Assembly: GCF_003003005.1 (NCBI RefSeq)
Contig: NZ_PVTR01000005.1
Span: 186,001 to 250,000 of the forward strand
Direction: 5' to 3'
DNA length: 64,000 bases
From: Mongoliibacter ruber
GTDB lineage: Bacteria > Bacteroidota > Bacteroidia > Cytophagales > Cyclobacteriaceae
Position numbers and translations under genes: made by a program. Shown piece after piece: positions 54,964 through 64,000 of this stretch. The stretch's first letter is position 1, and each line of letters begins with the position of its first letter. The notes under the pieces are model-generated. The model ran no database searches. It saw only the letters and a list, made by a program, of their open reading frames with translations, and had not been told where the DNA came from.

Positions 54964-55008
54964 TTATTTTTTTACAAGACAATAGGCGGCTCCGATTCGA
55001 TTTTTCAT
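54964..55008 (-). CDS. Possible leader peptide of the DAHPS-CM copy 1 gene
   Basis: A 14-codon ORF, MKNRIGAAYCLVKK, lies between copy 2 and the terminator hairpin. Its codons 3-6 carry TCGAATCGG, complementary to the 5' arm of the terminator (plus-strand 54932-54940 vs 54992-55000). It holds one Tyr and no Phe or Trp. Function as leader peptide is unproven. Confidence 0.35.
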   Translation of the reverse strand: MKNRIGAAYCLVKK

Positions 55009-55206
55009 TCGAAAGTAAAAGTAAAAGAATGTAAAATATGCGAAGGCTGCGATTAACATGTCTCAAATGTAAAGGCACATTTTTTAAAAACAAATCAATT
55101 TTTAAACATTTTTTTAAATTTTATGCAAACAGCGTTCATTTTATTGCTGAATCAGGAAAATACCTCAAAAAAACAGCAGAAGGCAGAATAAAATTTGGGT
55201 TAAATT

Positions 55207-56319
55207 TTACTTTTCTTCCTCACTCATCTTCTGTTCCATAATCTCCTCTTGTTTTTTGATGGATTCGGTATGGATAAGTTGATAAAGTTCTTTTACAAAT
55301 TCATGGTTTAACTGCAAAGCCTTACCCCATTCTGGTCTGGACTCAAATACTTTTTTCCAGCGCTCTATCTGAAAAATCGCCACATTATTCAGCTTTTTAT
55401 ATTCTCCGGCCTTTTCTACTAACCTGACCCTTCTACTTATTACTTCCAAAAGCTCCCTGTCTACTTGGTCAATCTGCTCCCTGATCTGATCAAGCTGTGA
55501 TTGGAAAACGGGATTTTCTATGGCTACTTTTCTGATATGCAATCCCGCTATCATTTTGCCCAACACTTCGGGTGTAACCTGCTGGGCTGCATCGGACCAT
55601 GCCTGATCTGGATTGACATGTGATTCAATGATTAATCCATCAAAATTTAAGTCCATGGCCATTTGAGCGACAGAATTGAGCAAGTCTCTTCTGCCGCAGA
55701 TGTGGCTGGGGTCATTGAGTATCGGAAGATTTGGATACCGGGTTTTAAGCTCCAAAGGAATCTGCCAGGTAGGGCTATTTCTATACACTTGGTCATTGAA
55801 ATTGGAAAAACCGCGGTGAATGGCCCCAAGCTTTTTGATACCTGCCTGATTTATTCTTTCCAATGCTCCTATCCAAAGCGCAAGGTCTGGGTTGACGGGA
55901 TTTTTTACCAAAACAGGAATATCCACTCCCTTTAGACTATCGGCAATTTCCTGCACTGCAAAAGGATTTACTGATGTCCTTGCTCCTATCCAAAAAAGGT
56001 CAATGCCGAACTCAAATGCTTTTTCTACATGATAAGGGCTCGCTACCTCAATCGCAAATTTAACCTGATACTTTTCTTTTATCTCTTTTATCCAAGGCAA
56101 GGCTATATGACCTACACCTTCAAAGCTATTCGGCCTAGTCCTCGGTTTCCAAACCCCTCCCCTTATAACCTTGACTCCATTCGCCACCAAACCTCTTACT
56201 GTTTCATCCAACTGTTGCGGGGTCTCCACACTACAGGGCCCTGCTATTATCAATGGGGAGGAATTTCCAATCTCCCACCTATCCATGGCCGATAATTCAA
56301 AATTATTTACTGCTTCCAT
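55207..56319 (-). CDS. Bifunctional DAHP synthase (type I beta) - chorismate mutase, copy 2
   Basis: 370 residues, same two-domain layout as copy 1: DAHP synthase (IIAGPCSVETPQQLDE, RGGVWKPRTRPNSFEG, LFWIGARTSVNPFAVQE, GLIIESHVNPDQAWSDAAQQ) and AroQ chorismate mutase (LDQIREQIDQVDRELLEVI, EYKKLNNVAIFQIERW). The two copies are clearly diverged, so the duplication is old. They may respond to different aromatic amino acids. Divergent from the proline dehydrogenase gene. Confidence 0.92.
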   Translation of the reverse strand: MEAVNNFELSAMDRWEIGNSSPLIIAGPCSVETPQQLDETVRGLVANGVKVIRGGVWKPRTRPNSFEGVGHIALPWIKEIKEKYQVKFAIEVASPYHVEKAFEFGIDLFWIGARTSVNPFAVQEIADSLKGVDIPVLVKNPVNPDLALWIGALERINQAGIKKLGAIHRGFSNFNDQVYRNSPTWQIPLELKTRYPNLPILNDPSHICGRRDLLNSVAQMAMDLNFDGLIIESHVNPDQAWSDAAQQVTPEVLGKMIAGLHIRKVAIENPVFQSQLDQIREQIDQVDRELLEVISRRVRLVEKAGEYKKLNNVAIFQIERWKKVFESRPEWGKALQLNHEFVKELYQLIHTESIKKQEEIMEQKMSEEEK

Positions 56320-56531
56320 TAGTCATTTAACCCTTAAAAATACTATTAGTTTTGAATGTTAAGTTAAAACAATATATCATGGAAGCATTGCAAAATGCCA
56401 AATACCTACTTTTGAAATGAAATCTGACAAACTGAAAAAAGACGGTCTTGAAGTAGGGGAAAATTAAGCAAATATTTATGTCAACGGCCTGAAATAGCCA
56501 AACATAACTTATCCACATGGAGTTTTTTTGA

Positions 56532-56539
56532 TATATTTG
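56532..56539 (+). promoter_or_regulatory. Putative -7 box for the proline dehydrogenase gene
   Basis: TATATTTG matches TAnnTTTG, 19 nt before the ATG. Confidence 0.5.
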
Positions 56540-56558
56540 CAGCCTGAAATGACGCATT

Positions 56559-57749
56559 ATGCCCGTAAAACCCAAAATTTCTTTCGAGAATCTAGAAGTA
56601 GCTTTTGCATCCAAGTCTGATGCTGATCTCAAAAAAATGTACCTCATTTTCGCTACAGTCAACAGCAACCTTGCTGTAAGTGTAGGGACAAAATTAGCCA
56701 ATTGGTCTTTTGCCTTGGGTCTACCAATCAAAGGCCTTATGAAAATGACCATGTTTGGCCATTTTTGTGGCGGTGAGGACATAGAAGATTGTCAAAAGAC
56801 TGTGGAGGAACTTGCCAACTATAATATCCATACGATCTTGGATTATTCTGTAGAGGGTAAAGGTAATGAAGAAAGTTATGAGGCGACCAAACACGAAATC
56901 CTCAAAACTATCGCAAGGTCAGCCGGTGATGACAGGATTCCTTTTGCAGTATTTAAGGTTACTGGACTTGGAGATTACAAGATCATGACCAAAATCCAGG
57001 CGGGAAAGCAGCTCAATGACAAGGAAAAAGCGAGCTTCGAAAAGTTAAAAGGAAGGGTTGATGAGTTGTGCAGGGCAGCTTTTGATGCCAATACTAAAAT
57101 TCTTGCTGATGCCGAAGAGTCTTGGTTTCAGGATGTCATTGACGAAATGATCTATGAAGCGATGGAGAAATATAATAAAAACTCCTGCATCATATACAAT
57201 ACATATCAAATGTACAGGCATGACATGCTGGCCAGGTTAAAAAAGGCTCATAAGGAAGCTGAAAGCAAAGGCTATTGGTTGGGTGCTAAACTGGTAAGAG
57301 GTGCTTATATGGAGAAAGAAAGAGATAGGGCTGAAGAAAAAGGTTATAAAAGTCCGATCCAGCCAGATAAGGCTTCTTCTGACAGAGACTACAATGAAGC
57401 ACTACAATTTTGCATGGACAATATTAAGACCCTCGGCTTGGTATCCGGTTCACACAACGAGAAGAGTAATGACTTCTTGGCAGAATTGATATCGGAGCAT
57501 GGTATTGACCCCAAGGATGATCGTGTATATTTCGCACAGCTTTATGGAATGAGTGACAATATTTCATTCAACCTGGCAGATGCAGGGTACAATGTAGTCA
57601 AATATGTGCCTTATGGACCAGTCGAAAAAGTAATGCCATATCTCTCAAGAAGGGCTGAAGAAAACACTTCAGTAGCTGGCCAAAGTAGCCGGGAGTTTGA
57701 TTTGGTGAAAAGAGAAATGGCCAGAAGAAAAAAAATCAAAGCTCAATAA
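56559..57749 (+). CDS. Proline dehydrogenase (FAD-dependent, monofunctional)
   Basis: 396 residues forming one PRODH beta/alpha barrel. TILDYSVEGKGNEESYE and GYWLGAKLVRGAYMEKERDRA (substrate Arg/Tyr region), SHNEKSNDFL and the C-terminal VKYVPYGPVEKVMPYLSRRAEEN are typical. It oxidises proline to pyrroline-5-carboxylate. No P5C dehydrogenase domain is fused. proC in the same window catalyses the reverse branch. Confidence 0.93.
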   Translation: MPVKPKISFENLEVAFASKSDADLKKMYLIFATVNSNLAVSVGTKLANWSFALGLPIKGLMKMTMFGHFCGGEDIEDCQKTVEELANYNIHTILDYSVEGKGNEESYEATKHEILKTIARSAGDDRIPFAVFKVTGLGDYKIMTKIQAGKQLNDKEKASFEKLKGRVDELCRAAFDANTKILADAEESWFQDVIDEMIYEAMEKYNKNSCIIYNTYQMYRHDMLARLKKAHKEAESKGYWLGAKLVRGAYMEKERDRAEEKGYKSPIQPDKASSDRDYNEALQFCMDNIKTLGLVSGSHNEKSNDFLAELISEHGIDPKDDRVYFAQLYGMSDNISFNLADAGYNVVKYVPYGPVEKVMPYLSRRAEENTSVAGQSSREFDLVKREMARRKKIKAQ

Positions 57750-57817
57750 CCCAAAAACTATTGACTTAATGTGGCGGTGTAACCATCTCCATAATAAATT
57801 TTAATAAAAAGCAAAAA

Positions 57818-59536
57818 ATGCAACTACTAAGCGAACAGGAGTTAGAGAGAAGAAAAGACAGAGAAGAGCTGATGAAATTGGGTATAAACCCCTATCCGGC
57901 AGAATCTTTTCCAATCAATGTCACTGCGGAAGATATTCATAAAAATTACGAAAACAGAAAAAACGACTACAAGAATATATCCATTGCCGGAAGGTTGATG
58001 AGTAGACGTATCATGGGTTCGGCCTCCTTTGCAGAAATCCAGGATTCTACTGGAAGGTTGCAGATTTATGTCCGAAGAGATGATATCTGTGAAGGTGAAG
58101 ATAAAACACTCTATAATACAGTATTCAAGAAATTACTCGGCATAGGGGATTTTATCGGTATCAAAGGATATATATTCACCACTCAGACAGGTGAAATTTC
58201 ATTGCATGTCACTGAATTGACAGTACTCTCTAAAGCAGTGAAACCACTTCCTGTTGTCAAAAGAGATGATGACGGCAATGTTTACGATGGGTTTACAGAT
58301 CCAGAACTGAGGTACAGACAGCGTTATGTGGACCTCACCGTCAATCCTGAAGTCAAAAATGTGTTTATCACCAGGTCCAAAATCATCAGCAATATGCGCA
58401 GGTATTTTGACGACCACGGCTGGCTTGAAGTAGAAACTCCAATTCTCCAGCAAGTGCATGGAGGGGCAGCGGCACGTCCATTCCAGACACACCACAATAC
58501 TTTGGACATGCCTCTATATTTGAGGATTGCCAATGAGCTTTACCTGAAAAGACTGATTGTAGGTGGATTTGACGGGGTTTACGAATTTGGTAAAATGTTC
58601 AGAAATGAAGGTATGGACCGTACCCATAATCCTGAGTTTACCTCAATGGAAATCTACGTAGCCTACAAGGATTATATCTGGATGATGGAAATGGTGGAGC
58701 AGCTTTTGGAAAAAGTCACAGCCTCTATCCACGGGAAGACCAAAGTAACAGTAGGCGATAAACAAATTGATTTTGCCGGTCCTTACCGAAGACTCAGCAT
58801 GTATGACTCCATCCATGAATATGCAGGCATTGATGTCAGTGAAATGGATGAAGCTGGCTTGAGAAAAGTCTGTGCAGACATGGGTATTGATGTTGACGAC
58901 AGCATGGGCAAAGGAAAGCTGATTGATGAGATTTTCGGTGAAAAAGTAGAAGCCAACCTCATTCAGCCGACCTACATCACTGACTATCCTATAGAAATGA
59001 CTCCTCTGGCGAAAAAGCACAGAACTAAAAAAGGCTTGGTAGAGCGATTTGAGCTTTTTGTCAATGGAAAAGAGATAGCCAATGCCTATACCGAGCTTAA
59101 TGATCCTATAGATCAAAGAGAGAGATTTGAAGAGCAACTGAAACTAGCTGCAAGAGGAGATGATGAGGCCATGGCCATGGATGATGATTTCTTGAGGGCT
59201 TTGGAATATGGCATGCCTCCCACCTCAGGTTTGGGGATAGGCATAGACAGGTTGACCATGCTATTGACCAACAACTTCACTATTCAGGAGGTCTTATTTT
59301 TCCCACAAATGAGACCGGAGAAAAAGGTGAAAATTGCCTCTGATGAAGATTTTATCAGCGAAGGAATTCCTGAAGGTCTTATCCCGGTCATCCGAGACTT
59401 GAATATCCATACCATCGAGCAATTGAAGGAAATGGAAGCAAATAAGCTTTTCAATGATGTCTGCGGAAAACGTAAAAAGCTAAAACTACAGGTTCCGAAT
59501 CCTACAAAAGAAGAAGTGGAAAGCTGGTTGTCTTAA
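57818..59536 (+). CDS. lysS: Lysyl-tRNA synthetase (class II)
   Basis: 572 residues, somewhat longer than the ~500 of E. coli. N-terminal OB-fold anticodon-binding domain (about 55-160, [22 protein letters not shown]). Catalytic core with class II motif 2 [20 protein letters not shown] and motif 3 [14 protein letters not shown]. The extra C-terminal ~70 residues ([18 protein letters not shown] ... [13 protein letters not shown]) are a small helix-hairpin-type tail common in Bacteroidota. Terminator follows. Confidence 0.97.
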   Translation: MQLLSEQELERRKDREELMKLGINPYPAESFPINVTAEDIHKNYENRKNDYKNISIAGRLMSRRIMGSASFAEIQDSTGRLQIYVRRDDICEGEDKTLYNTVFKKLLGIGDFIGIKGYIFTTQTGEISLHVTELTVLSKAVKPLPVVKRDDDGNVYDGFTDPELRYRQRYVDLTVNPEVKNVFITRSKIISNMRRYFDDHGWLEVETPILQQVHGGAAARPFQTHHNTLDMPLYLRIANELYLKRLIVGGFDGVYEFGKMFRNEGMDRTHNPEFTSMEIYVAYKDYIWMMEMVEQLLEKVTASIHGKTKVTVGDKQIDFAGPYRRLSMYDSIHEYAGIDVSEMDEAGLRKVCADMGIDVDDSMGKGKLIDEIFGEKVEANLIQPTYITDYPIEMTPLAKKHRTKKGLVERFELFVNGKEIANAYTELNDPIDQRERFEEQLKLAARGDDEAMAMDDDFLRALEYGMPPTSGLGIGIDRLTMLLTNNFTIQEVLFFPQMRPEKKVKIASDEDFISEGIPEGLIPVIRDLNIHTIEQLKEMEANKLFNDVCGKRKKLKLQVPNPTKEEVESWLS

Positions 59537-59560
59537 GGAGACAACATCAAAATAGTAAAG

Positions 59561-59592
59561 ACCGGAATGTCGAATGGCATTCCGGTTTTTTT
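59561..59592 (+). terminator. Terminator of lysS
   Basis: ACCGGAATG / CATTCCGGT stem followed by T7. Confidence 0.9.
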
Positions 59593-59713
59593 ATATCCAA
59601 TCCAAGCCCCTAATTACTCTTTTTATAAAAAATATATGATTACAATGTTATTTTTTAAACCATAAAATTAATACTTTACAGTATTCATAAATATTACGGT
59701 AAATTTTTAAACC

Positions 59714-60928
59714 ATGAACCTGAGATTAAATTCTGAATTTGGCACACTGAAAGCTGTTTTAATGCATAGACCTGGAAAGGAAATAGACAGGCTTACGCCA
59801 TACAATAAAGAGCTCCTTCTTTTTGAAGATGTCCCCTATTTAGAAGCTATGCAAAAAGAACATGATGTGTTTACCAATTTGATCAAAGAAACTACAGGGG
59901 CTACAGTTTACAGGTTGAATGAACTCTTGATCCAAACACTTACTGATCGGGATATTTTGGAAAAACTCATGTTTCAGGCATTGCAGCTCAACAACCTGAC
60001 GCATTACAAAGATCAAATTCTTGACAGGCTATCCACTGCAGAATGTGCTATTGCCCTTACTGCTGGAATAAAAGTACATGAGTTGAAAAGAAAAATTCCA
60101 AACTTATCGACCAATGAGTTGATGGACTATGCCTTTATCATCCCACCAAGTCCAAATCTATATTTTCAAAGAGACCCCATGGCCATCACGCCTGGTGGGA
60201 TAATTTTCTCGAGTATGAAAATGGAGGGTAGGCAAAGGGAAGCCAATATTCTGAAAGCCATTTTTGAAAACCACCCTGATTTTAAGAGTCAAGTCAATCA
60301 GTTGTTTCCTTTAAATGGTCAATCAACACCTCCTAATATTGAAGGTGGAGATATCATCATCCTATCAAAAAAAGCGGTGGCAATTGGGAATTCTGAGCGC
60401 ACAGATGCAAAAGCCATTTATCAGGTGGCAAAAGCGCTATTGGCAGAAGGTACTGTAGAAAGGGTTTACGAGGTGCATCTCCCCGAAAGGAGAAACTATA
60501 TGCACCTGGACACAGTTTTCACCATCCTTGACGAAAATCTGGTATTGACTTATCCAGATGCACTTAATTCAGTGCTGCAAACTTCTCTTTACACTTTAAA
60601 AGAAATACAGGAAGACAAAGTCCATATCAAAAGACAGGTTCTTCAAGAATCTCTGCTTACTGTGCTTGAGCGGGAAATTCCGCATTTGGAAATTTTACAT
60701 ACCGCCGACGGAAACCCTGATTATTCTATGCGCGAACAGTGGTTTGACGGGGCAAATGTATTTGCAATCGGTCCAAGAAGGGTAATCTCCTACAACCGAA
60801 ACAAACACACCAACAATGCCTTAAGGAATATGGGCGTGGAAGTGTTGGAAATTCCTTCATCCGAATTATCTAGAGGCCTTGGCGGACCTAGGTGTATGAC
60901 CATGCCTATCAGTAGGTCGAAGATTTAG
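59714..60928 (+). CDS. arcA: Arginine deiminase
   Basis: 404 residues. The guanidino-group hydrolase motifs are present: FQRDPMA (substrate Asp), NIEGGDIIIL, MHLDTVFTIL (catalytic His-x-Asp) and RGLGGPRCMTMP with the nucleophile Cys394. It converts arginine to citrulline and ammonia. No carbamate kinase or ornithine transcarbamylase gene lies nearby, so the usual ADI pathway partners are elsewhere or absent. Confidence 0.93.
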   Translation: MNLRLNSEFGTLKAVLMHRPGKEIDRLTPYNKELLLFEDVPYLEAMQKEHDVFTNLIKETTGATVYRLNELLIQTLTDRDILEKLMFQALQLNNLTHYKDQILDRLSTAECAIALTAGIKVHELKRKIPNLSTNELMDYAFIIPPSPNLYFQRDPMAITPGGIIFSSMKMEGRQREANILKAIFENHPDFKSQVNQLFPLNGQSTPPNIEGGDIIILSKKAVAIGNSERTDAKAIYQVAKALLAEGTVERVYEVHLPERRNYMHLDTVFTILDENLVLTYPDALNSVLQTSLYTLKEIQEDKVHIKRQVLQESLLTVLEREIPHLEILHTADGNPDYSMREQWFDGANVFAIGPRRVISYNRNKHTNNALRNMGVEVLEIPSSELSRGLGGPRCMTMPISRSKI

Positions 60929-61020
60929 GATTGTAGATTTTAGATTGTAGAATTTAGATTTCGCCGGATCTCTTGGATCTTGATTCTTTAAAATTCACGA
61001 TTTACGAAGGACGAATTAGG
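60929..61020. repeat. Short degenerate tandem repeat between arcA and lptD
   Basis: TTGTAGATTTTAGA is repeated as TTGTAGAATTTAGA (period 14), followed by ACGATTTACGAAGGACGAAT-type direct repeats. No coding potential. Similar AT-rich phrases are common between genes in this phylum (from general knowledge). Confidence 0.5.
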
Positions 61021-61084
61021 AGGACCTAGCCATCACCTAAACCTCATTTCTGCCCTCTCTTGCATCTTTGTTCTTGTCTCTTTT

Positions 61085-63871
61085 CTATCTATCAAAGAAC
61101 GACCTTCTTCTACTGACTTTAAGGTCCTGAAGGATTGAGGATTTCACCCTGATATCTACGTTGTAGGAAGTAAATCTCCCAAAAGGAATCCAGTTGACTC
61201 CCATCTGCCAACAGTGTAAATCCCTGTCTATACCGAGCATGGTTTGGGTAATTTGCGCAGTCATAAAATCATATCCCCCACTGAAATTGATTTTCCATTT
61301 TTCAGAAATACTTACATTCCCGTTGATGTTCAATGCTGAGGTGACGTTAACCTGACCATCTTGCCTTCTATTGTAAGCGATATTGTAACCAAAGCCAAGG
61401 TTCCATGGAATATCCCAGTCAATATACCTTGAAGGATCATTGACCACCCTATTGATCTCCTCTTCTACAAATTCGTTCATTTGTCCACCTTGCTGCAAGA
61501 AATCATTGGTCATATCCTCCCTCATTTCACCAGGTGATCTTTGACCGCTGGGATTGATGTTCCCATTGATATTCATCTGCGCAGATCTCAGGGTTCCCAC
61601 ACCCTGTCCAGCCTGCCAAGCAAACTGATTGATCCTCCTAGTGATTTCTTGACCTGTCTGAAGATTGTTAGTGGTGCGGGTTGCATAGGGATCCAAGTTA
61701 CCCGAAAGGTTGACAGATAGTTTATTGTCAAAAAATGAAGTCCTGGTATTGAAGTTGATCGGCGATAGGTTAAAAGAATCCGCTGCGAAATTATAATTCG
61801 AAGAAATATTCAATGATTGAAGTAGTGGAATTTTTTTGGTTGTCGCTTCCTCATCGTCTGAATTGGTTTTCAGCTTCGCCTCCACCACATTCCGGATATT
61901 CATACTCAAAGAACGTTGTTCGCCGAGTGGTGCCCCCCCAAACAAAAACCCTTGGTGACGGGAAAACAACTGTGTTCTACCCTCTTCATCAACCTGAACT
62001 TGTTGATAAAATCCAAATTTTGGATCTGAGAAATCAGGTGTCAAATTGAAACCAAATGAAGGCTGCATGTGATGACGAATGGCTTCGATTTTTTTATTAT
62101 TCTTAAAATTATAGAAGCCATAAACGTTGGTATTCAAAGCAAAGGAAGTGTTATAAAAACTTACCCTGTCAAAACCACTCTCCAAAATTCTATCTACCCT
62201 ATTTTCTACAGGATTATAGAAGAAATTAATGCTCTCGGTGTACCACAGTTCTGTGTAGTTTACAGAAGCGGTACCTGTGAAATATTTGAAAAGAGTGAAG
62301 TTTGAAGTAATCGGAATCGTATTCCTTGCCCCATTGTCAGCGTCCCTTAATAATTGAGGCAAATTGGCAAATGTAAAGGCCAACACATCCTGCTCTGGAA
62401 TATCCAAATTACCTTGAGATTGCTGTAATGCCTGGTTTGGTACTCCAAATGTTGGTGTGATCCTGTTGTTGATGGAATTCTGCAAGTTGAAATTCCAGGC
62501 AATATTTAATGTCTTCAAAGGCTCAAACCTAACATTCTGGAATGGGTTCTGTCGGTTCATGTTGATGGCCACATCAGGCAATATCAAATTCACTTCATCC
62601 GTCTGAATATTTTGCGAATGCCTCAAATTGGCAGACATACTGAAAGGAGTCCCTGCAAATGTTTTACTGAAAGAGACATTGGATGAAAATTCGGAGTTGA
62701 CATTATTTGCAAAATTCCCTTGTTGAATTACTACATTGTTGTAATTGGTGGTACCTGCATTCACGGATGCTGAGAACCTCGATGTACCTCTGGTTTCTGG
62801 CGCATGGTTCCAATTGATCCAGATGGTATTATAATCCTGTGCTCTTTCAGGGAGTTCAGTTTCTGGACTTTGGAACCTTTGGTAGTCAAGGTTGAATGCT
62901 CCGCTGTACCGGTAGCGCTTCTTGTAAACCGTAGCCGCTTTGGCTCCATAACCTCCTTGTGTGTAGACATCGCCTGTGACACGGGTATGAATGTAATCGT
63001 TGAAGGCAAAGTAATAGCCAAAATTTCTAAGGAAAAAGCCCCTTACTTGTTCCTGTCCATAAGAAGGAAATACAATACCTGAGGCTTTTTCATCTGGAGT
63101 ATCAGGAATGATCCCAAAAGGAAGTCCTGCCGGTGTGGGAATATTGTTGAAATACAGGTTGAAAGGCCCTGTCACTACTTTATTGCCTCTTATAGATTTG
63201 ATTTTCGCAGCATTGATATGCCAATGTGGTTCGGCAAGGTTACAGGTAGTGTAGAAACCCTTGTCCATATAAATACTTCCATCCTGATCTTTTTTGATAG
63301 TTTGACCCCTCAGTAGACCATCTTGCTGTTCAGTAACCACATCTTTGATAATGGCTTTCTGGCTTTTGAAATTATACCGCATTTCTTTGCGGATTTCATA
63401 AGTTGTCTGCCCTTCTTTAAAAATGGGATTCCCCTGCACGTTACCGAGAGAATCGGTGATTCCCGAAGCAAATAGCTCACTTTTATCCCAATCGATGATG
63501 ATCAGGTCTGCATCCAACCTGATATTTCCGTACTCAAACCAGGCATCATTGTACAGGTATACCTTATTTTGAGTGAAATCCGTTATGATACTATCTTCGG
63601 CGTAATAATTGATAGTGGTCTGAATATCTCCTTGTGGCTCGTCAGGATCCACAGCATCTGGATCAGGAATTGTGTCACTTAAGGACATATGAAGGGAGTC
63701 CAGCAAATTATCAATATCAGGAAACTGAAGCGCGTTGGGATTGAGTATAGAGTCTGGTGCGGAAACAGTCCTCTCAGGATCACGCTGCTGCGAAAATCCT
63801 GATTCGGGCAAAACCCAAAGAAGAATCATTCCGAGCAAATAAAACCAGTAATTCCGCACTAATTGATTCAA
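61085..63871 (-). CDS. lptD: LptD-like LPS assembly outer-membrane protein
   Basis: 928 residues. Signal peptide (to GFSQ, about residue 28), then an acidic linker, an OstA/LptA-like jelly-roll domain (about 95-260; ARIFASGI-type repeats with YFTTCNLAEPHWHI and LYFNNIPTPAGLPFGIIPD), and a long beta-barrel with many alternating aromatic strands. This size and layout match the Bacteroidota LptD group, which inserts lipopolysaccharide into the outer leaflet. It is divergent from the gene at 63928. Confidence 0.9.
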   Translation of the reverse strand: MNQLVRNYWFYLLGMILLWVLPESGFSQQRDPERTVSAPDSILNPNALQFPDIDNLLDSLHMSLSDTIPDPDAVDPDEPQGDIQTTINYYAEDSIITDFTQNKVYLYNDAWFEYGNIRLDADLIIIDWDKSELFASGITDSLGNVQGNPIFKEGQTTYEIRKEMRYNFKSQKAIIKDVVTEQQDGLLRGQTIKKDQDGSIYMDKGFYTTCNLAEPHWHINAAKIKSIRGNKVVTGPFNLYFNNIPTPAGLPFGIIPDTPDEKASGIVFPSYGQEQVRGFFLRNFGYYFAFNDYIHTRVTGDVYTQGGYGAKAATVYKKRYRYSGAFNLDYQRFQSPETELPERAQDYNTIWINWNHAPETRGTSRFSASVNAGTTNYNNVVIQQGNFANNVNSEFSSNVSFSKTFAGTPFSMSANLRHSQNIQTDEVNLILPDVAINMNRQNPFQNVRFEPLKTLNIAWNFNLQNSINNRITPTFGVPNQALQQSQGNLDIPEQDVLAFTFANLPQLLRDADNGARNTIPITSNFTLFKYFTGTASVNYTELWYTESINFFYNPVENRVDRILESGFDRVSFYNTSFALNTNVYGFYNFKNNKKIEAIRHHMQPSFGFNLTPDFSDPKFGFYQQVQVDEEGRTQLFSRHQGFLFGGAPLGEQRSLSMNIRNVVEAKLKTNSDDEEATTKKIPLLQSLNISSNYNFAADSFNLSPINFNTRTSFFDNKLSVNLSGNLDPYATRTTNNLQTGQEITRRINQFAWQAGQGVGTLRSAQMNINGNINPSGQRSPGEMREDMTNDFLQQGGQMNEFVEEEINRVVNDPSRYIDWDIPWNLGFGYNIAYNRRQDGQVNVTSALNINGNVSISEKWKINFSGGYDFMTAQITQTMLGIDRDLHCWQMGVNWIPFGRFTSYNVDIRVKSSILQDLKVSRRRSFFDR

Positions 63872-63903
63872 ATTTAATTAAAAATGTATAAATTTTGCCC
63901 GAG

Positions 63904-63911
63904 CAAAGTTA
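63904..63911 (-). promoter_or_regulatory. Putative -7 box for lptD
   Basis: On the minus strand TAACTTTG, a full match to TAnnTTTG, 32 nt before the lptD ATG. Confidence 0.5.
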
Positions 63912-63927
63912 ATAGGATTCATTACGC

Positions 63928-64000
63928 ATGAAACGATTCAAAGTGAAAAATATTCTGATTATACCATTTTTAACATTCTTCTTTCTACTTGGTGGATATT
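63928..64000 (+). CDS. Start of an exported or membrane-anchored protein (partial)
   Basis: ATG 63928 opens MKRFKVKNILIIPFLTFFFLLGGY, a signal peptide or membrane anchor, up to the window edge. The identity cannot be told from 24 residues; S41 C-terminal processing proteases in related bacteria begin in a similar way, but this is a guess. Confidence 0.5.
   Translation, partial: MKRFKVKNILIIPFLTFFFLLGGY

Overview
This is a chromosomal window from a Bacteroidota bacterium, most likely Cytophagales/Cyclobacteriaceae (lineage is an inference). The evidence is an AT-rich genome with Bacteroidota-type promoter boxes (TAnnTTTG) ahead of many genes, few strong Shine-Dalgarno sequences, DUF3822 and GH3-family genes, a long LptD, DAHP synthase-chorismate mutase fusions, and many lipoproteins with acidic residues after the lipobox cysteine. 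No tRNA, rRNA, CRISPR array, integrase or transposase was seen.

Layout. 1-9 kb: a partial M14 zinc carboxypeptidase (minus), an Lrp/AsnC regulator, and a complete SUF iron-sulfur operon (sufB-C-D-S-E, a DUF59/SufT-like gene, a bacilliredoxin). 9-18 kb: citrate synthase, acyl-CoA-binding protein, a DEAD-box helicase with a leader that can hide its ribosome binding site, rsmE, a haem-binding lipoprotein, an esterase with a glycan-binding-like N-terminus, an M17 aminopeptidase and an ATP-grasp enzyme. 18.3-28.3 kb: an accessory island. 28.3-40.7 kb: LysE exporter, GH3 enzyme, YggS, DUF423, PBP4, S66 peptidase, SGNH lipase, DUF1573, a RecD-like helicase, two Nudix hydrolases, DUF3822, coaD and pyrE. 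40.7-44.1 kb: surface-sugar genes (rfbB, a GAE epimerase, a GT4). 44-51 kb: proC, glutamate dehydrogenase, a FAS1 lipoprotein and an ABC efflux operon. 51.4-56.3 kb: aromatic biosynthesis (aroA, aroB and two DAHPS-CM fusions), with an attenuator-like leader. 56.5-64 kb: proline dehydrogenase, lysS, arginine deiminase, lptD and the start of one more gene.

The most interesting region is the 18.3-28.3 kb island. A surface-lipoprotein-like gene ends in a zincin domain (HExxH ... HH) and is followed by a small secreted protein. After it come displaced copies of its 3' half with the same Gly-rich linker and YTPP boundary, a cassette with an unrelated C-terminal domain and its own coupled BamE-like partner, and four paralogous small secreted proteins. 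Two of those follow only a short remnant of the toxin tail (...NAKGKKC-stop). This is the architecture of a polymorphic toxin/immunity locus with an orphan cassette reservoir. The head gene's signal peptide is split from its body by a C7 tract, and another fragment is split at an (AT)7 tract, which suggests phase variation by strand slippage. The island lies between copies of one palindromic repeat: a single copy on the left and about ten tandem 120/124-bp units on the right. All functions proposed for the island are inferences from sequence pattern.
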